A stretch of DNA of 64,000 bases from RUG369 sp050949645 (GCA_050949645.1 JBMNGC010000001.1:744001-808000); one strand, 5' to 3'. Shown: positions 35,488-44,850, counted from the stretch's first letter. The notes: generated by a model not told the origin, from the sequence alone. Numbers and translations: made by a program.

Positions 35488-36264
35488 TCAGTTGTCTTTT
35501 GCTGAAAATACTGGCAATCTGATCGCGAACAACGTTCCTTTACCAACGGAGCTTTTCACGCAAATCTTACCAGAATGATCTTCAATTATCCGCTTGCACA
35601 TTGCCAACCCAAGACCTGAACCGCCTTTGCCCGAGGCGTCGGGACCCTTCTTAGATGAGTAGAATGTGTCGAAGATATACGGCAGACGGTCCTTAGGAAT
35701 CCCGGACCCGCGATCGCGAACGACGATCTCTACGAAGTTTGGCATTTTTTTGCAAGGCTGAAGCTTGACTAGAACCACTCCTCCACTGGGCGACGCCTGA
35801 CGCGCATTGACGAGCAGGTTGATCAGAACTTGCTGTATCTGATTGCCATTAGCGAGGACGTTGGGAACGTCCTTAAACGTCTTATCAATTCTAATGCGAT
35901 ACTTCGTCATTTCCCGCTCGAGGAGCAGTAAGACGGCGTCGATAAGCTCTCGGAGGTCAGTCGATTCTTTTCCGGGTTTGCGGTTGCGAGCAAGTCCCAA
36001 CACGACCTTAACAATCTTGGCGGCGCGATTGGACGCGTCGATGATTTTTGCAAACATCTCGTTTCGCGTCGCGTCATCCTGATGACGTTGACCCATTCGC
36101 GCATAATTCAGCGTCAACGTAAGAATGTTGTTGAATTCATGTGCGGTCGTACCTGCCAATTCGCCGATAGCCGACAGGGACTGGACCTCTTCCAATGCTT
36201 TTTCTAGCCGAGTGATTTTTTCTTTAAGTTCCGCTATTTCAGTATCGCGATGATCCGTAACCAT
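35488..36264 (-). CDS. Soluble sensor histidine kinase
   Basis: This 258-residue protein has no transmembrane segment. An N-terminal coiled coil (about 5-30, EIAELKEKITRLEKALEEVQ) leads into the dimerisation/phospho-acceptor helix with His in GTTAHEFNNILT (about residue 42). The catalytic domain has the N box QQVLINLLVNARQA, G1 DRGSGIP, the F box YIFDTFYSSKK and G2 GGSGLGLAM. All motifs for ATP binding and autophosphorylation are intact. No response regulator is adjacent; the nearest receiver protein is at 43534-44106. The input is presumably a partner protein or a soluble signal acting through the coiled coil (inference). The HEFNN motif places it in the NtrB/HisKA-like group. Confidence 0.9.
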   Translation of the reverse strand: MVTDHRDTEIAELKEKITRLEKALEEVQSLSAIGELAGTTAHEFNNILTLTLNYARMGQRHQDDATRNEMFAKIIDASNRAAKIVKVVLGLARNRKPGKESTDLRELIDAVLLLLEREMTKYRIRIDKTFKDVPNVLANGNQIQQVLINLLVNARQASPSGGVVLVKLQPCKKMPNFVEIVVRDRGSGIPKDRLPYIFDTFYSSKKGPDASGKGGSGLGLAMCKRIIEDHSGKICVKSSVGKGTLFAIRLPVFSAKDN

Positions 36265-36526
36265 TTGGCGCCTTCAATATAAATTCGTGTATCGCTGTTG
36301 TTAATTTTGCTGACAGAATAATTAGAGAAAGCTCATGCGTGTAAAAAGCGCTTCCCTACCTGACTAATCGACTACTTGGGGCGTCCTCCCAGTCCTTTTT
36401 TCAAAAGAGACGGTTTTTACTTTTAAAGTCAGGGGCATTATGTTAAACTTTACAGTGTTGGGCTTCTGTCTGCCCCGTCGTCATGATAATTGGCGAGGAC
36501 TCGCCTGCAGATGAGAAGGTGGAAAA

Positions 36527-37411
36527 ATGTCCATTGCAGCGCTATCGACCGCAACGTTAACGGGAAATGCCGCCGTCATAAATTATTGTATCGCGGCTGT
36601 TATAACGGTTGTGGCTCTTTGGATGCTGGTTCGATACTACCTAACGCCTCTTTATTGGCGTTTCCACGCGGCGTCTTTTCTTCGCGAGCGCAATTATGAA
36701 CAGGCAGTTGACGCGTTTGATCGATCGTTGAAGCGCTCCCCGCGCGGCGCTAGACTTTGGTTCGGCAAGGGCGCGACTCTTCACCGACTTGGGCGTCTGA
36801 CCGAGTCGATCGCCCCTTTGACAAAAGCCCTTGAATTGGACGAGGGACAACCGAGAATTCTCTTGGAACTAGCGCAAGTTTATCGTGAATTAAGAAGGTA
36901 TGACGACGCGCTAGGATTAGTCGATCGAGCGTCGTCTTGCGGCGAGTTCAGAGAGAGAGCGCTTTTTGCGCGCTGCGCCATTAAAATAGAAGCACAGCGT
37001 TTTCAACAGGCTGAAAGCGATTGCAGCCTCGCGCTTGATTCCTGCGGGGAGACTGTTGGGGCGCGGATTTATAGCCTTCGAGGGGTTGCGCGTCTCATGC
37101 TCGGTCGTCTCGACGACGCGCAGGCTGATTTTGAAACGTCGTATCTGTTGGATCCCCAATCGATGGACACGCGTTCATACTGCGCGGCCGTGTGGTATCG
37201 TCGCCGTCTATATGACAAGACGATCATGCTCTGCAATTCGATCCTGGACCGGGAGCCCCACAACGCTCTTGCGCTCTACTTTCGCGGGCTGGCGGAACGC
37301 GCCCTGGGTCATGACGCCGCGGCGGAGAAGGATTTAAACCGAGTCAAGGAGTTGAAAGAGCAGGGCTCGACGAGTACAATGCTCTCCAATTATTCGAGGG
37401 GCAGATTCTGA
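36527..37411 (+). CDS. Membrane-anchored TPR protein
   Basis: This 294-residue protein has an ATG preceded by GGTGG. One N-terminal transmembrane helix (about 19-37, YCIAAVITVVALWMLV) is followed by at least five tetratricopeptide units: NYEQAVDAFDRSLKRSPRG, GRLTESIAPLTKALELDEGQ, RYDDALGLVDRASSCG, GRLDDAQADFETSYLLDPQ and LYDKTIMLCNSILDREPHN. TPR domains bind partner proteins. Being anchored with the repeats on one face of the membrane suggests a scaffold role. It is divergent from the histidine kinase and 50 bases upstream of the SpoU methyltransferase on the same strand. The partners are unknown. Confidence 0.82.
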   Translation: MSIAALSTATLTGNAAVINYCIAAVITVVALWMLVRYYLTPLYWRFHAASFLRERNYEQAVDAFDRSLKRSPRGARLWFGKGATLHRLGRLTESIAPLTKALELDEGQPRILLELAQVYRELRRYDDALGLVDRASSCGEFRERALFARCAIKIEAQRFQQAESDCSLALDSCGETVGARIYSLRGVARLMLGRLDDAQADFETSYLLDPQSMDTRSYCAAVWYRRRLYDKTIMLCNSILDREPHNALALYFRGLAERALGHDAAAEKDLNRVKELKEQGSTSTMLSNYSRGRF

Positions 37412-37461
37412 CGAATTTTCGCCGCCGTTCGGATTACTGCGACGCCTATTTGGAGAGAGAA

Positions 37462-38361
37462 ATGGATTCGATGACGTCAGCGCGAATCGTTACAATGACC
37501 GACTTGGAGGACGGTCGTTTGCGTCCTTATAGGAACCTACGCGAAAGAACGCTCCGCGGCGAATCGCTTTTTATTGCCGAAGGACCGCTTGTCGTTGAGA
37601 GACTGCTGCGATCATCCTTTGAGGTCGAATCTCTCTTGATGACGCGTAAGAGCGGCCTTGAACGTTGTCTGGAGTTAGTTCCATCGAACGTTCCGATCTA
37701 TGAAATACCCGAACACGTCGCCATGAATCAGCTGGTAGGCTTCGATTTTCACCAAGGCGTTATGGCGATTGGTCGTCGTAGCGCGCTTCCCACGGCGCAG
37801 CAGGGGTTTGAGAAATTTTTTACAGGCGAAGCGCGCAGGGCGCTGGATACGGCGAGCCTTGCGAAGCAGCCGATCGCTCGCCGGCGACGAGCGTGGGTCG
37901 TCTTGCCGGACGCGACGAAGCCCGACAATCTTGGTCTCGCTTTCAGGTGCGCTGCCGCGCTGGATGCGGAGGCGGTCGTCCTCGGCGAAAAGTGTTGCGA
38001 CCCTTTTTCGCGCCGCGCGTTGCGTGTTTCCATGGGCGGCGTTTTGCAGACGCCTGTCTATCAGGCGAGAAATTTGAGAGAGGAGATTAAACTTGTCCGT
38101 GAGCGTTGGAACGTGCCGTTTTTCGCAACGACTCTCGACGAAGTAGCGATTTCCTCCTACGATCACGGCGTTTCGGTTTTGGCGCAACGTCAGTATGTCG
38201 CGTTTGTTTTTGGCAACGAATATTCCGGACTGACGGCGGAAACCATTGCGTTATGCGATCAAAGTGTAAAAATCCCGATGCACGGCGACGTTGATTCCCT
38301 TAATCTTGGCGTTTCTGTGGGGATTTTTTTGTATGAATTCAATCGTTGGAACGCCCGCTGA
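37462..38361 (+). CDS. SpoU/TrmH-family RNA 2'-O-methyltransferase
   Basis: This SAM-dependent methyltransferase acts on the ribose of tRNA or rRNA. I chose ATG 37462, with TGGAGAGAG upstream, over TTG 37450. The product is 299 residues. The N-terminal substrate-binding part (LRGESLFIAEGPLVVERLL) is of the L30e-like type. The knotted SPOUT domain has the three motifs: DATKPDNLGLAFRCAAALD (motif 1, normally NxGAxxR; here NLGLAFR), FVFGNEYSGLT (motif 2, GxExxGL) and IPMHGDVDSLNLGVSVGIFLYE (motif 3, IPM...SLNVSVA-like). An Arg-rich insertion (about 115-150) separates the two domains. The RNA target cannot be told from sequence. Confidence 0.9.
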   Translation: MDSMTSARIVTMTDLEDGRLRPYRNLRERTLRGESLFIAEGPLVVERLLRSSFEVESLLMTRKSGLERCLELVPSNVPIYEIPEHVAMNQLVGFDFHQGVMAIGRRSALPTAQQGFEKFFTGEARRALDTASLAKQPIARRRRAWVVLPDATKPDNLGLAFRCAAALDAEAVVLGEKCCDPFSRRALRVSMGGVLQTPVYQARNLREEIKLVRERWNVPFFATTLDEVAISSYDHGVSVLAQRQYVAFVFGNEYSGLTAETIALCDQSVKIPMHGDVDSLNLGVSVGIFLYEFNRWNAR

Positions 38362-38417
38362 CGAGTGGCAACGGCATGTCGTCGGCGCGTCCTTTGGTTC
38401 TTCGGAAAGGAAATATT

Positions 38418-38921
38418 ATGCGAAGTAGAACGTTTGTTTTAGCCTCGCTCCTAGCTGTAACGACGCTCGTCATCTCTGCCTGTACCGAACCGGTTCCGCC
38501 TCCTGAGGTTACCAGCGACGTCGCCGTAGAAACGGAGAAAACGACAGACGCGGGAGTGGTGGACGACGCTGTTTCGGAACAATCAGACGGCGATGAATAC
38601 GAACTCAATCGCGCCGGCGTCGGCGCCACGGGCAAGGGGCAGTATGGCGTGACGTCCGAGCAACCCATGTCTATTGTGACTGTGCCAATTTCAACGTATT
38701 TTTACGCCCATGAAAAGGCTGTTTTCGACATGCAGATCCCGCAGGCTCTCTCTCTCTTCCAAGCCTCGGAAGGTCGCTATCCGAATTCGGAAGAAGAATT
38801 TATGCAAAAGATCATTCAGGCAAACCGCATCGTTCTTCCGAAACTCCCTGAAGGTGATTCCTACGTGTACGACGTTGCGAGTCACACGCTCATGGTCAGA
38901 TCGCTGAAACCTAAGGAATGA
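38418..38921 (+). CDS. Lipoprotein of unknown function
   Basis: This 167-residue protein starts at ATG 38418 with AAGGAAA upstream; the frame is open further back but has no better start. The signal peptide LASLLAVTTLVISAC has a lipobox (ISAC), so lipidation at the Cys at about residue 23 is likely. An acidic, Thr/Val-rich linker precedes a C-terminal region with MQIPQALSLFQASEGRYPNS and EEEFMQKIIQANRIVLPKLP. This resembles the end of pseudopilin-type domains that start from a helix and describe short periods of sequence (EGRYP, pattern like EYP in GspG). The function is unknown. A strong bidirectional terminator follows. Confidence 0.75.
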   Translation: MRSRTFVLASLLAVTTLVISACTEPVPPPEVTSDVAVETEKTTDAGVVDDAVSEQSDGDEYELNRAGVGATGKGQYGVTSEQPMSIVTVPISTYFYAHEKAVFDMQIPQALSLFQASEGRYPNSEEEFMQKIIQANRIVLPKLPEGDSYVYDVASHTLMVRSLKPKE

Positions 38922-38944
38922 GACGTCTGCGCGTCTCTGCCAAT

Positions 38945-38984
38945 AAAAAGCTCCGACGCGAATTTCTACGCGTCGGAGCTTTTT
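38945..38984. terminator. Bidirectional intrinsic terminator
   Basis: A perfect 16-bp stem (AAAAAGCTCCGACGCG with CGCGTCGGAGCTTTTT) closes an 8-base loop, with T-runs on both strands. It serves the lipoprotein gene and the convergent surface protein gene. Confidence 0.93.
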
Positions 38985-39010
38985 ATTTAACGTCGGAAGG
39001 ACGTAAGCGA

Positions 39011-42000
39011 TCACTCAAATTCTTCAAACAGCTCGTCCGTCAGCACGGAGTTGGAAATTGCCGCAAGATCTTCGTCTAGCAAAAGATCTTCCGTGAGAAG
39101 GTCTGAAGCGTTATCGAAAACGGAGGACGACGACCGCACGCCCGTAATGGTCTGTGGGGGAAGCGTTGTCCAAAGACCGGTTCCCACGCCATTCTCGTCG
39201 ACAAGTTCGACCGAGATTGCGAAGGTTCCGTTTGTATCGTACGAGTGAGCGAAGGTCGCCGCGTTCGAAAGCTCGTCGATGACGGAATAGGGCGATCCGT
39301 CCCCCCAATCGACGCGCCAGCGTGCGACAGCGGCGTTATCTGATTCGAGCTCCAGGCGAACGAAGCCGGGAACGGAGGAAAGCGTCGTAACGTCGGCGAC
39401 AGCCGTTGGCGGGGTCGCCTGGCGAACGACGTCGAACTTAGTTGTGGTCGTCCTTCCGTTTTTAGTATTTCGGCAGGTAATCGAGTCGCCTTGGACGCTT
39501 GAGGAGTCCACCCAGTATCCCGAGCCGTCGGAAACGGCGTCGATAACGCCGTCGCCATTTAGGTCCCAGCGGTTGACGCCGGAATCGGCATGGGCGTCAA
39601 GATCGACGTAAGAGTCGCCTTGGAAGAGAATATAGTCGGCGACGTCGAGAGTAATATCTGCGAACGTCGTTCCGCTGTAATTCCTATCGGCGGCAAGGAC
39701 TTGCGCGTCAATAACGATCTGAGAAGGAAGCCCCGCTTCCGCAAGCTTGCTCTGATCGAGTGAAACGGTAACAGTCTGCGCGACGCGGTAGTTGGATTTA
39801 GTGAAGAGCAAGACGTCGGTCGAGAGCGTTGCGGCGTCCGTCGACTTTCCAAGATAGACAATGACGTCGGAGGCTGGCGCTTTTGAGAGCCTGATCGAGA
39901 AGGACCCATCGGCGTTTGTTGAAATATGGAAACCGTTGCTGTCGATCGGAGCGACGTTTGTCGACGCCGACGCAAGCTTGGAGATCTCCGCCGAGCCTTG
40001 AATGGAGAACGATCTGGAAGAACCGGATACGACGGCGCCGGAAGCGCTGAGCTGCTTGGTTGTCCAGTTGAACTCAAAAATCTTCGAACCCAGAATCTTG
40101 GGCGTGATCGTAACCTGAAGCGTCATGGCTTTGCCCGCGCCGAGCGTGAAATCGTTAGAGACGACTATTTCATCGCCATTTGCGTCGTAGAACGCGTAGG
40201 AGAGAATGGTCGTTCCGGCGGAATCGCGTTCGGAAAACCCAGTGAACAGGAGGTCGCTCGAGCCTGCGTTTGTTATTTCAAGGGTCTTGGTTTGAGAAGC
40301 GCCATTGACGGGCAATCCGTTGAAAAGGAGGAAACCGTCGATCGCTTTGCCTGTTTCGGCGTCCGTTACGACAATCGAATCGACGGGGTCAAGAGTCGTA
40401 ATGGAAGAAGCGGCGACATTGCGTTTGATTAACGTCGAAGAATCAAATGACGGCTTGATCGTTGCTTCTTCAGGGGTGTAATATGCCGCAACGGCTGCGG
40501 TCGAGGCGATATTATGTTCAATTCTTGTGCTCTCGAAGACGGACGTTCCGTAGGAATAGAGCGCGCCGCCGTTGTTGGACGCCACGTTGCCCCATAGGGT
40601 CGAGCAGTGGAACAGCGAGGTACTTCCGTAAACGTCGGCGATTGCTCCGCCGTCCGTCGCTTCGTTGCCGCTGTACGTGGAATACTGAGACGTAAGCTCG
40701 CCGCTGTTAAATACGCCGCCGCCAAAGAAATTTGCGACGTTATTGGAAACGACGACTTCGTCGAGCGACGCACTTCCGTTGTTGGCGATGGCGCCGCCAG
40801 AACCCGAGTTTGACTTGTTGCCGATGAAGGCGGTTTCGACGGCGTTGAGCGTCGCTCTGAAGTAGTTGAGGACGCCTCCGCCGGCAGCGTTGAGTCCCGT
40901 GGCGGTATTGTCGCGAATCTCAGAACTGGAGAGGAATAGCGTTCCAAGGTTCGAAACGCCGCCCCCGCTTGTGATGGAGACGTTGCCGACAATTTTCGAC
41001 TCTGCGAGCGTGAGCGACCCTTCGTTATAGATCCCGCCGCCTTCGAGCGCTTCGGAATGAGCTACGGTCGTACGGAGTAACCAGGAACGTTGCGTTCCGT
41101 TCAGATAGATAGCGCCGCCGTGGAACGACGCCGTATTGTTCTGGAAATTCGCGTCGCGGATTTCGAAATAGCCCGAAGCGGCGATCGCGCCCCCATTTTC
41201 TTCCGCTTCGTTTTCTTCAAGCGTGCCTGTGGTCAGGTAGAAGGATCCTGAGTCAAAAACCGCGCCTCCGTCTCTTCCGGCCTTGTTGCCGATAAAAGTG
41301 GCGTCAGAGGCAAGGAAGAGCGCATTAATGGCGATATACGCGCCGCCTCCATCTTCGATGGACTTGTTGTTGATAAAGGACGCGCCATTAACTGTAAGCG
41401 ACTGACCGTCTTGGGCGACCGCGCCTCCGTTGATCGCAGAGTTCCTGGTAAAAGTTACGTCGTCAAGGGTCGATTCCGCGTCGCCGGTGACATAGAGCGC
41501 GCCGCCTGCGTCTGCGCTTGTGTTGTCGCGGAACGCAACGTTGGAGAGCGCAAGGGCAGCGCTCGTGGAGACGGCGCCCCCAGAGCCAGCCGACGCCCTA
41601 TTGCCGTCAAAGAGACTGTTCGCGAAGGATAATGTTCCGTTCTTTACGTAGACGGCGCCCCCTTCGCCTGCGGCGTTATCCGAGAACACAACGTTTGTCC
41701 CTCTCACGTCGCCCGACTCTAGATAGACCGCGCCGCCTTTACTATCGGGGCCAGTCGAAGTATTGGAATCGAAGACAACGTTATTGAGCGTAAGGTTGCC
41801 CGACGCCATATAGATTCCGACCCCTAACGCCGACGTCGAAGTGTTTCCAACAACCGAGCAGTTATTCAGCGTCAGATTGCAGTATGGCGCGACCTGAATC
41901 GCCGCGCCCTTAGCGGGAGACGAAGAAGTCGGGACGACAGAGCCGCCCGTGATGGTAACGTTAGTAAGTGAAACGCTTGTGTGAGCAGAGGGGACTCCAC

Positions 42001-42451
42001 CGTAAACGTAGAGCGCGAGCGTTTTTTGCGCTTTGATCGTGATTCCCCCAACGTCGGAAGCGTCAACCGTGACGCTTTTCGAAATCTTGAGGGACTGACG
42101 CGTCGCCGAAAGCGTAAACGTGCCGCCGACTGAAAAACGGATCGTCGTGGATACGTTCCCCGCCTTAACGGATTGACCGGCGTAATCAAGGGCTTCGCGC
42201 AACGTAATCTTACCGTCAGACTGGCTGACCACGTCTGAGACGGAGGTTACCCAGATAGCGTTTTCTTCCGAGTCGCCAAAGGAATTAGCGGCGACGAGCG
42301 CCCTATAGTCTGCGGAAGAAGGCGATAGCGAAAGTAGGTCGCGAGATTCAAGTCTCTCAAAACGCGACAGTCGTGAACGGAACGAGTTATCTTTGCAACC
42401 GGTTCTCGTACGCGCTGACTTCCAGGAAAAAAATAGACTAGGAAAACGCAT
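39011..42451 (-). CDS. Giant surface protein with beta-helix repeats and a PKD-like domain
   Basis: This exported protein of 1146 residues has AGGAG seven bases before ATG 42451. The N-terminus has a basic stretch and FERLESRDLLS, the planctomycete form of the LEPR-LL type N-terminal motif, in place of a classical signal peptide. A right-handed parallel beta-helix follows (about residues 140-640), made of units such as NVVFDSNTSTGPDSKGGAVY and EGGAVYVKNGTLSFANSLFD. These resemble chlamydial Pmp repeats (GGAIY/FxxN types). A choice-of-anchor-like immunoglobulin domain (about 700-830) comes next, then a Ca-binding-like DLNGDGVIDAVSDG (about 1000) and a PKD-like domain (VDWGDGSPY, FAHSYDTNGTF). 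There is no C-terminal barrel or sortase motif. The role is probably adhesion or the cell surface. Confidence 0.85.
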   Translation of the reverse strand: MRFPSLFFSWKSARTRTGCKDNSFRSRLSRFERLESRDLLSLSPSSADYRALVAANSFGDSEENAIWVTSVSDVVSQSDGKITLREALDYAGQSVKAGNVSTTIRFSVGGTFTLSATRQSLKISKSVTVDASDVGGITIKAQKTLALYVYGGVPSAHTSVSLTNVTITGGSVVPTSSSPAKGAAIQVAPYCNLTLNNCSVVGNTSTSALGVGIYMASGNLTLNNVVFDSNTSTGPDSKGGAVYLESGDVRGTNVVFSDNAAGEGGAVYVKNGTLSFANSLFDGNRASAGSGGAVSTSAALALSNVAFRDNTSADAGGALYVTGDAESTLDDVTFTRNSAINGGAVAQDGQSLTVNGASFINNKSIEDGGGAYIAINALFLASDATFIGNKAGRDGGAVFDSGSFYLTTGTLEENEAEENGGAIAASGYFEIRDANFQNNTASFHGGAIYLNGTQRSWLLRTTVAHSEALEGGGIYNEGSLTLAESKIVGNVSITSGGGVSNLGTLFLSSSEIRDNTATGLNAAGGGVLNYFRATLNAVETAFIGNKSNSGSGGAIANNGSASLDEVVVSNNVANFFGGGVFNSGELTSQYSTYSGNEATDGGAIADVYGSTSLFHCSTLWGNVASNNGGALYSYGTSVFESTRIEHNIASTAAVAAYYTPEEATIKPSFDSSTLIKRNVAASSITTLDPVDSIVVTDAETGKAIDGFLLFNGLPVNGASQTKTLEITNAGSSDLLFTGFSERDSAGTTILSYAFYDANGDEIVVSNDFTLGAGKAMTLQVTITPKILGSKIFEFNWTTKQLSASGAVVSGSSRSFSIQGSAEISKLASASTNVAPIDSNGFHISTNADGSFSIRLSKAPASDVIVYLGKSTDAATLSTDVLLFTKSNYRVAQTVTVSLDQSKLAEAGLPSQIVIDAQVLAADRNYSGTTFADITLDVADYILFQGDSYVDLDAHADSGVNRWDLNGDGVIDAVSDGSGYWVDSSSVQGDSITCRNTKNGRTTTTKFDVVRQATPPTAVADVTTLSSVPGFVRLELESDNAAVARWRVDWGDGSPYSVIDELSNAATFAHSYDTNGTFAISVELVDENGVGTGLWTTLPPQTITGVRSSSSVFDNASDLLTEDLLLDEDLAAISNSVLTDELFEEFE

Positions 42452-42762
42452 TTACATCTCCTGAAGGCGGATATATAGAGAGACTGGCCGCCGAATCAAA
42501 CCGCGCGCCGCGCATGGCTGGCGCCGGTATAGTGCGAGCCAGAACGTGTCTTGCCGTGAGTGGAACGAAGGTTCGTTCTGCCGAAGCTCGACAGCGGGAC
42601 TTCATTGTACCAGGAACTCTATTTGTTGTAAACTTTCGGGACGCGCCAAATAAAAACGCCACACGCTTTCGACGCGTAGAGGTACGGAAAGTTGCGATTA
42701 TCTTAGTTTTTTTGAAAGAAAGCTAATAAAAAAGAAGCTTGGCGTGGATAGAAAATATCCGT
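42452..42762. other. Intergenic region upstream of the beta-helix protein gene
   Basis: About 310 bases between two minus-strand genes. It presumably holds the promoter of the surface protein gene. No gene or strong hairpin is recognised. Confidence 0.4.
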
Positions 42763-43227
42763 CTACGCGCTTTTCCGATCTTTAGAATCGATCCATATCG
42801 TAACGGGTCCGTCGTTGACGAGCGAGACCGCCATATTCGCTTGAAAGACCCCTTCTTGCGTCGCGATTCCTCGAGCGTTGAGTTCGTCAACGAAGAGACG
42901 ATAGAGCGCGTCGGCGCGGTCCGGCGGCGCAGCGGCGACAAAACTTGGACGGTTTCCTTTAACGCAGTCTGCAAAGAGCGTGAATTGACTCACGACGAGA
43001 GCGCTTCCGCCTACTTTAGCGAGATCGAGGTTCATTTTGCCGTTCTCGTCGTCGAAGACGCGTAACTGCGCAACTTTTCTGGCAAGCCAGCGGGCGTCCT
43101 CTTCATCGTCCTCATGCCCCACGCCTAGTAGAACGAGGAAACCCTTATCAATTTTGCCAGTGATCCGATTCTTTTCATCGGGAAGCGCGACGCTCGCGCT
43201 GGAAACTCGTTGAACGCAGGCTCTCAT
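42763..43227 (-). CDS. dtd: D-aminoacyl-tRNA deacylase
   Basis: It hydrolyses the ester bond of D-amino acids mischarged on tRNA, a proofreading role. The 154 residues match the family length. MRACVQRVSSASV at the N-terminus, then GFLVLLGVGHEDDEEDARWL, VVSQFTLFADCVKGNRPSF with the catalytic-pocket SQFTL and GNRPSF motifs, and the C-terminal VSLVNDGPVTIWID with the NDGPVT cross-subunit motif are all present. The start is ATG 43227, with an AAGGA about ten bases upstream. It is located between two unrelated minus-strand genes. The identification is firm. Confidence 0.95.
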   Translation of the reverse strand: MRACVQRVSSASVALPDEKNRITGKIDKGFLVLLGVGHEDDEEDARWLARKVAQLRVFDDENGKMNLDLAKVGGSALVVSQFTLFADCVKGNRPSFVAAAPPDRADALYRLFVDELNARGIATQEGVFQANMAVSLVNDGPVTIWIDSKDRKSA

Positions 43228-43269
43228 TGTTGCGCAATCCTTGTTGCCGCAGTTCGGCGCAATTCGTCA

Positions 43270-43309
43270 GAAAATAAAAAGACCGAGAAACCGCCGAGTC
43301 GATCGGCGG
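43270..43309 (-). terminator. Possible terminator of the HTH-receiver gene
   Basis: A 7-bp GC-rich stem (CCGCCGA/TCGGCGG) is followed on the minus strand by TTTCTCGGTCTTTTTATTTT, a T-rich but interrupted tract. The stop of the upstream gene is about 225 bases away, so the assignment is tentative. The rest of 43310-43533 shows nothing else. Confidence 0.45.
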
Positions 43310-43533
43310 AGGGAAGCGATCCGTCGCAAAATGCAGCGCGAACGAATCCGCGATTACCCCGACATGAAAGGAAAACTATAAACGACAAGAGGTTGGCGCT
43401 CTGTCAAGACATGAGCGACCAACCTCCAAAGCGCGTCGTTTTTCGTTTTCGTCGGAGCGTCAACATCATCATGTTGCGATGAAGTCGTTTGGAACTTCAA
43501 TCCCTTTAGGTTCCGGTGCGAACGAAAGCGAAA

Positions 43534-44106
43534 TCAAATGAGCTCTTTCTTGGCGCTGACGAGTGTTCTGAGGCGTTCCGCGAGGAGCCGCGCCTCGAAC
43601 GGTTTGCGGAACGTCTCGTTGATGCTCGAACGATCGAAGCTCATGGTGTTTCCGTCGTCCGGCAGAAGCGCGATGAGAATCACTTCGCTGAACTCAGCGT
43701 TGCTTCGCAGATTCTGGCAGATTTGGAGCGCCTCCCGACGACCGATCGAGAAATCGACAATAATGCAATCGGGATGAAAACTCTCTGCTTGGATGCCGGC
43801 GTCGAAACCGCTCGAGGCGACAGCGACGCGGAACGACTTTTCAGGAGGCAACTCGCGGCGGACGTTCTCGATAAGGACCTGGTCCTGAGCGACGATCAGA
43901 ACCTTGGCTTTGGTTTCGTCTTCGAGTTCACCCAAAGGCATGTTGTGCTCCTTGAGGAACTTGATCAGACAATCGCGAGGTATACGGCGGTCCTGTGAGC
44001 CAGGGATTCGATACCCCTTGAGGCGGTGAGTATCAAACCACTTGCTGACGGTGCGCGGCGCGACCTTGCAGATCTTGGCGACTTGACCAGTTGTAAAAAC
44101 CTTCAT
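43534..44106 (-). CDS. Helix-turn-helix protein fused to a receiver domain
   Basis: This 190-residue protein starts at ATG 44106 with GGAGAG seven bases upstream; a longer frame to 44145 has no such site. The N-terminal about 60 residues form an excisionase/MerR-like helix-turn-helix (FTTGQVAKICKVAPRTVSKW, then RLKGYRIPGSQDRRIPRD). The C-terminal part is a CheY-like receiver with the phospho-acceptor Asp in CIIVDFSIG and the conserved Lys in ETFRKPFEA. The order is the reverse of usual response regulators, which put the receiver first. No kinase gene is adjacent; the soluble histidine kinase at 35488 is a possible partner (inference). It probably binds DNA under phosphorylation control. Confidence 0.8.
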   Translation of the reverse strand: MKVFTTGQVAKICKVAPRTVSKWFDTHRLKGYRIPGSQDRRIPRDCLIKFLKEHNMPLGELEDETKAKVLIVAQDQVLIENVRRELPPEKSFRVAVASSGFDAGIQAESFHPDCIIVDFSIGRREALQICQNLRSNAEFSEVILIALLPDDGNTMSFDRSSINETFRKPFEARLLAERLRTLVSAKKELI

Positions 44107-44583
44107 TTCGGACTCTCCGATAAGAATATACGCTATTTGTTCCAACGATGTTTCTGACCCGCATGAGGTCGAAACTACCCTTCGCTGAAAGCGTGTTCGT
44201 TCTCCTTAACGAACTTGCATTCAACGGCGTTGTTTCGGGGCTAACGAAAAATTGACAGACCAGACGTCTCGGCGCCGTCCCGACGAATCGAAACTCATCG
44301 GAAAAAGGCTCCGGCGCAATTGCCGCAATCCGCATTTTGTCGCCGACATTCCAGGCTTCCATGCGCGTCCAAACGACAGAGGCGGTTTTCGCTTAACGTT
44401 TCGATTTTTGGCAATCTCGGCACCCATTCATTAGCGAAAGTAGGAATATTGTGAAAGAAATGCTTCTTTGTCACAATCCTCTTGTCGCTTAGTTTTCCGA
44501 GAAGCTGCATATTGCAAAACCTCGGAAAAATGGACATGCGTCAGCAGTTATTACGACGCTGATCTTACCAGCGCGTCGCGGAA
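44107..44583. other. Intergenic region
   Basis: About 475 bases between divergent genes. No protein gene, tRNA or strong terminator is recognised. It presumably holds the promoter of the HTH-receiver gene. Confidence 0.4.
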
Positions 44584-44850
44584 GTGCGACGTGTTATAAC
44601 AAACAATCCGCAAAGGGAAGACGCGCGTTTCCCTCGTTTTGTACGCCTTGTTTGTACTGGTAGCTTCTGTATCGACAACGACGCTCTTGAGACTTTAGCC
44701 TCTGAAATGGAATTTTGCGGCTTTAACCTTTCAAAAACGAGGCGTCGCCCTGCCTTGCGTGGCATTATCGATACAACCGAAATAACCGTAATAGAGCGCG
44801 CCTTGGATAGCATTAAAGCGCGCTTCGGGTACAATATGGAAGTAAATTGA
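44584..44850 (+). CDS. Possible small protein of unknown function
   Basis: An 88-codon frame starts at GTG 44584. The translation looks protein-like: FVRLVCTGSFCIDNDALETL, then EMEFCGFNLSKTRR and ITVIERALDSIKARFGY, compatible with an alpha/beta fold. No ribosome binding site is convincing (GCGGAA is directly before the GTG), and no family is recognised. The opposite strand has an open frame of similar length. I include it at low confidence because its residue pattern and codon use are like neighbouring genes. Confidence 0.35.
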   Translation: MRRVITNNPQREDARFPRFVRLVCTGSFCIDNDALETLASEMEFCGFNLSKTRRRPALRGIIDTTEITVIERALDSIKARFGYNMEVN

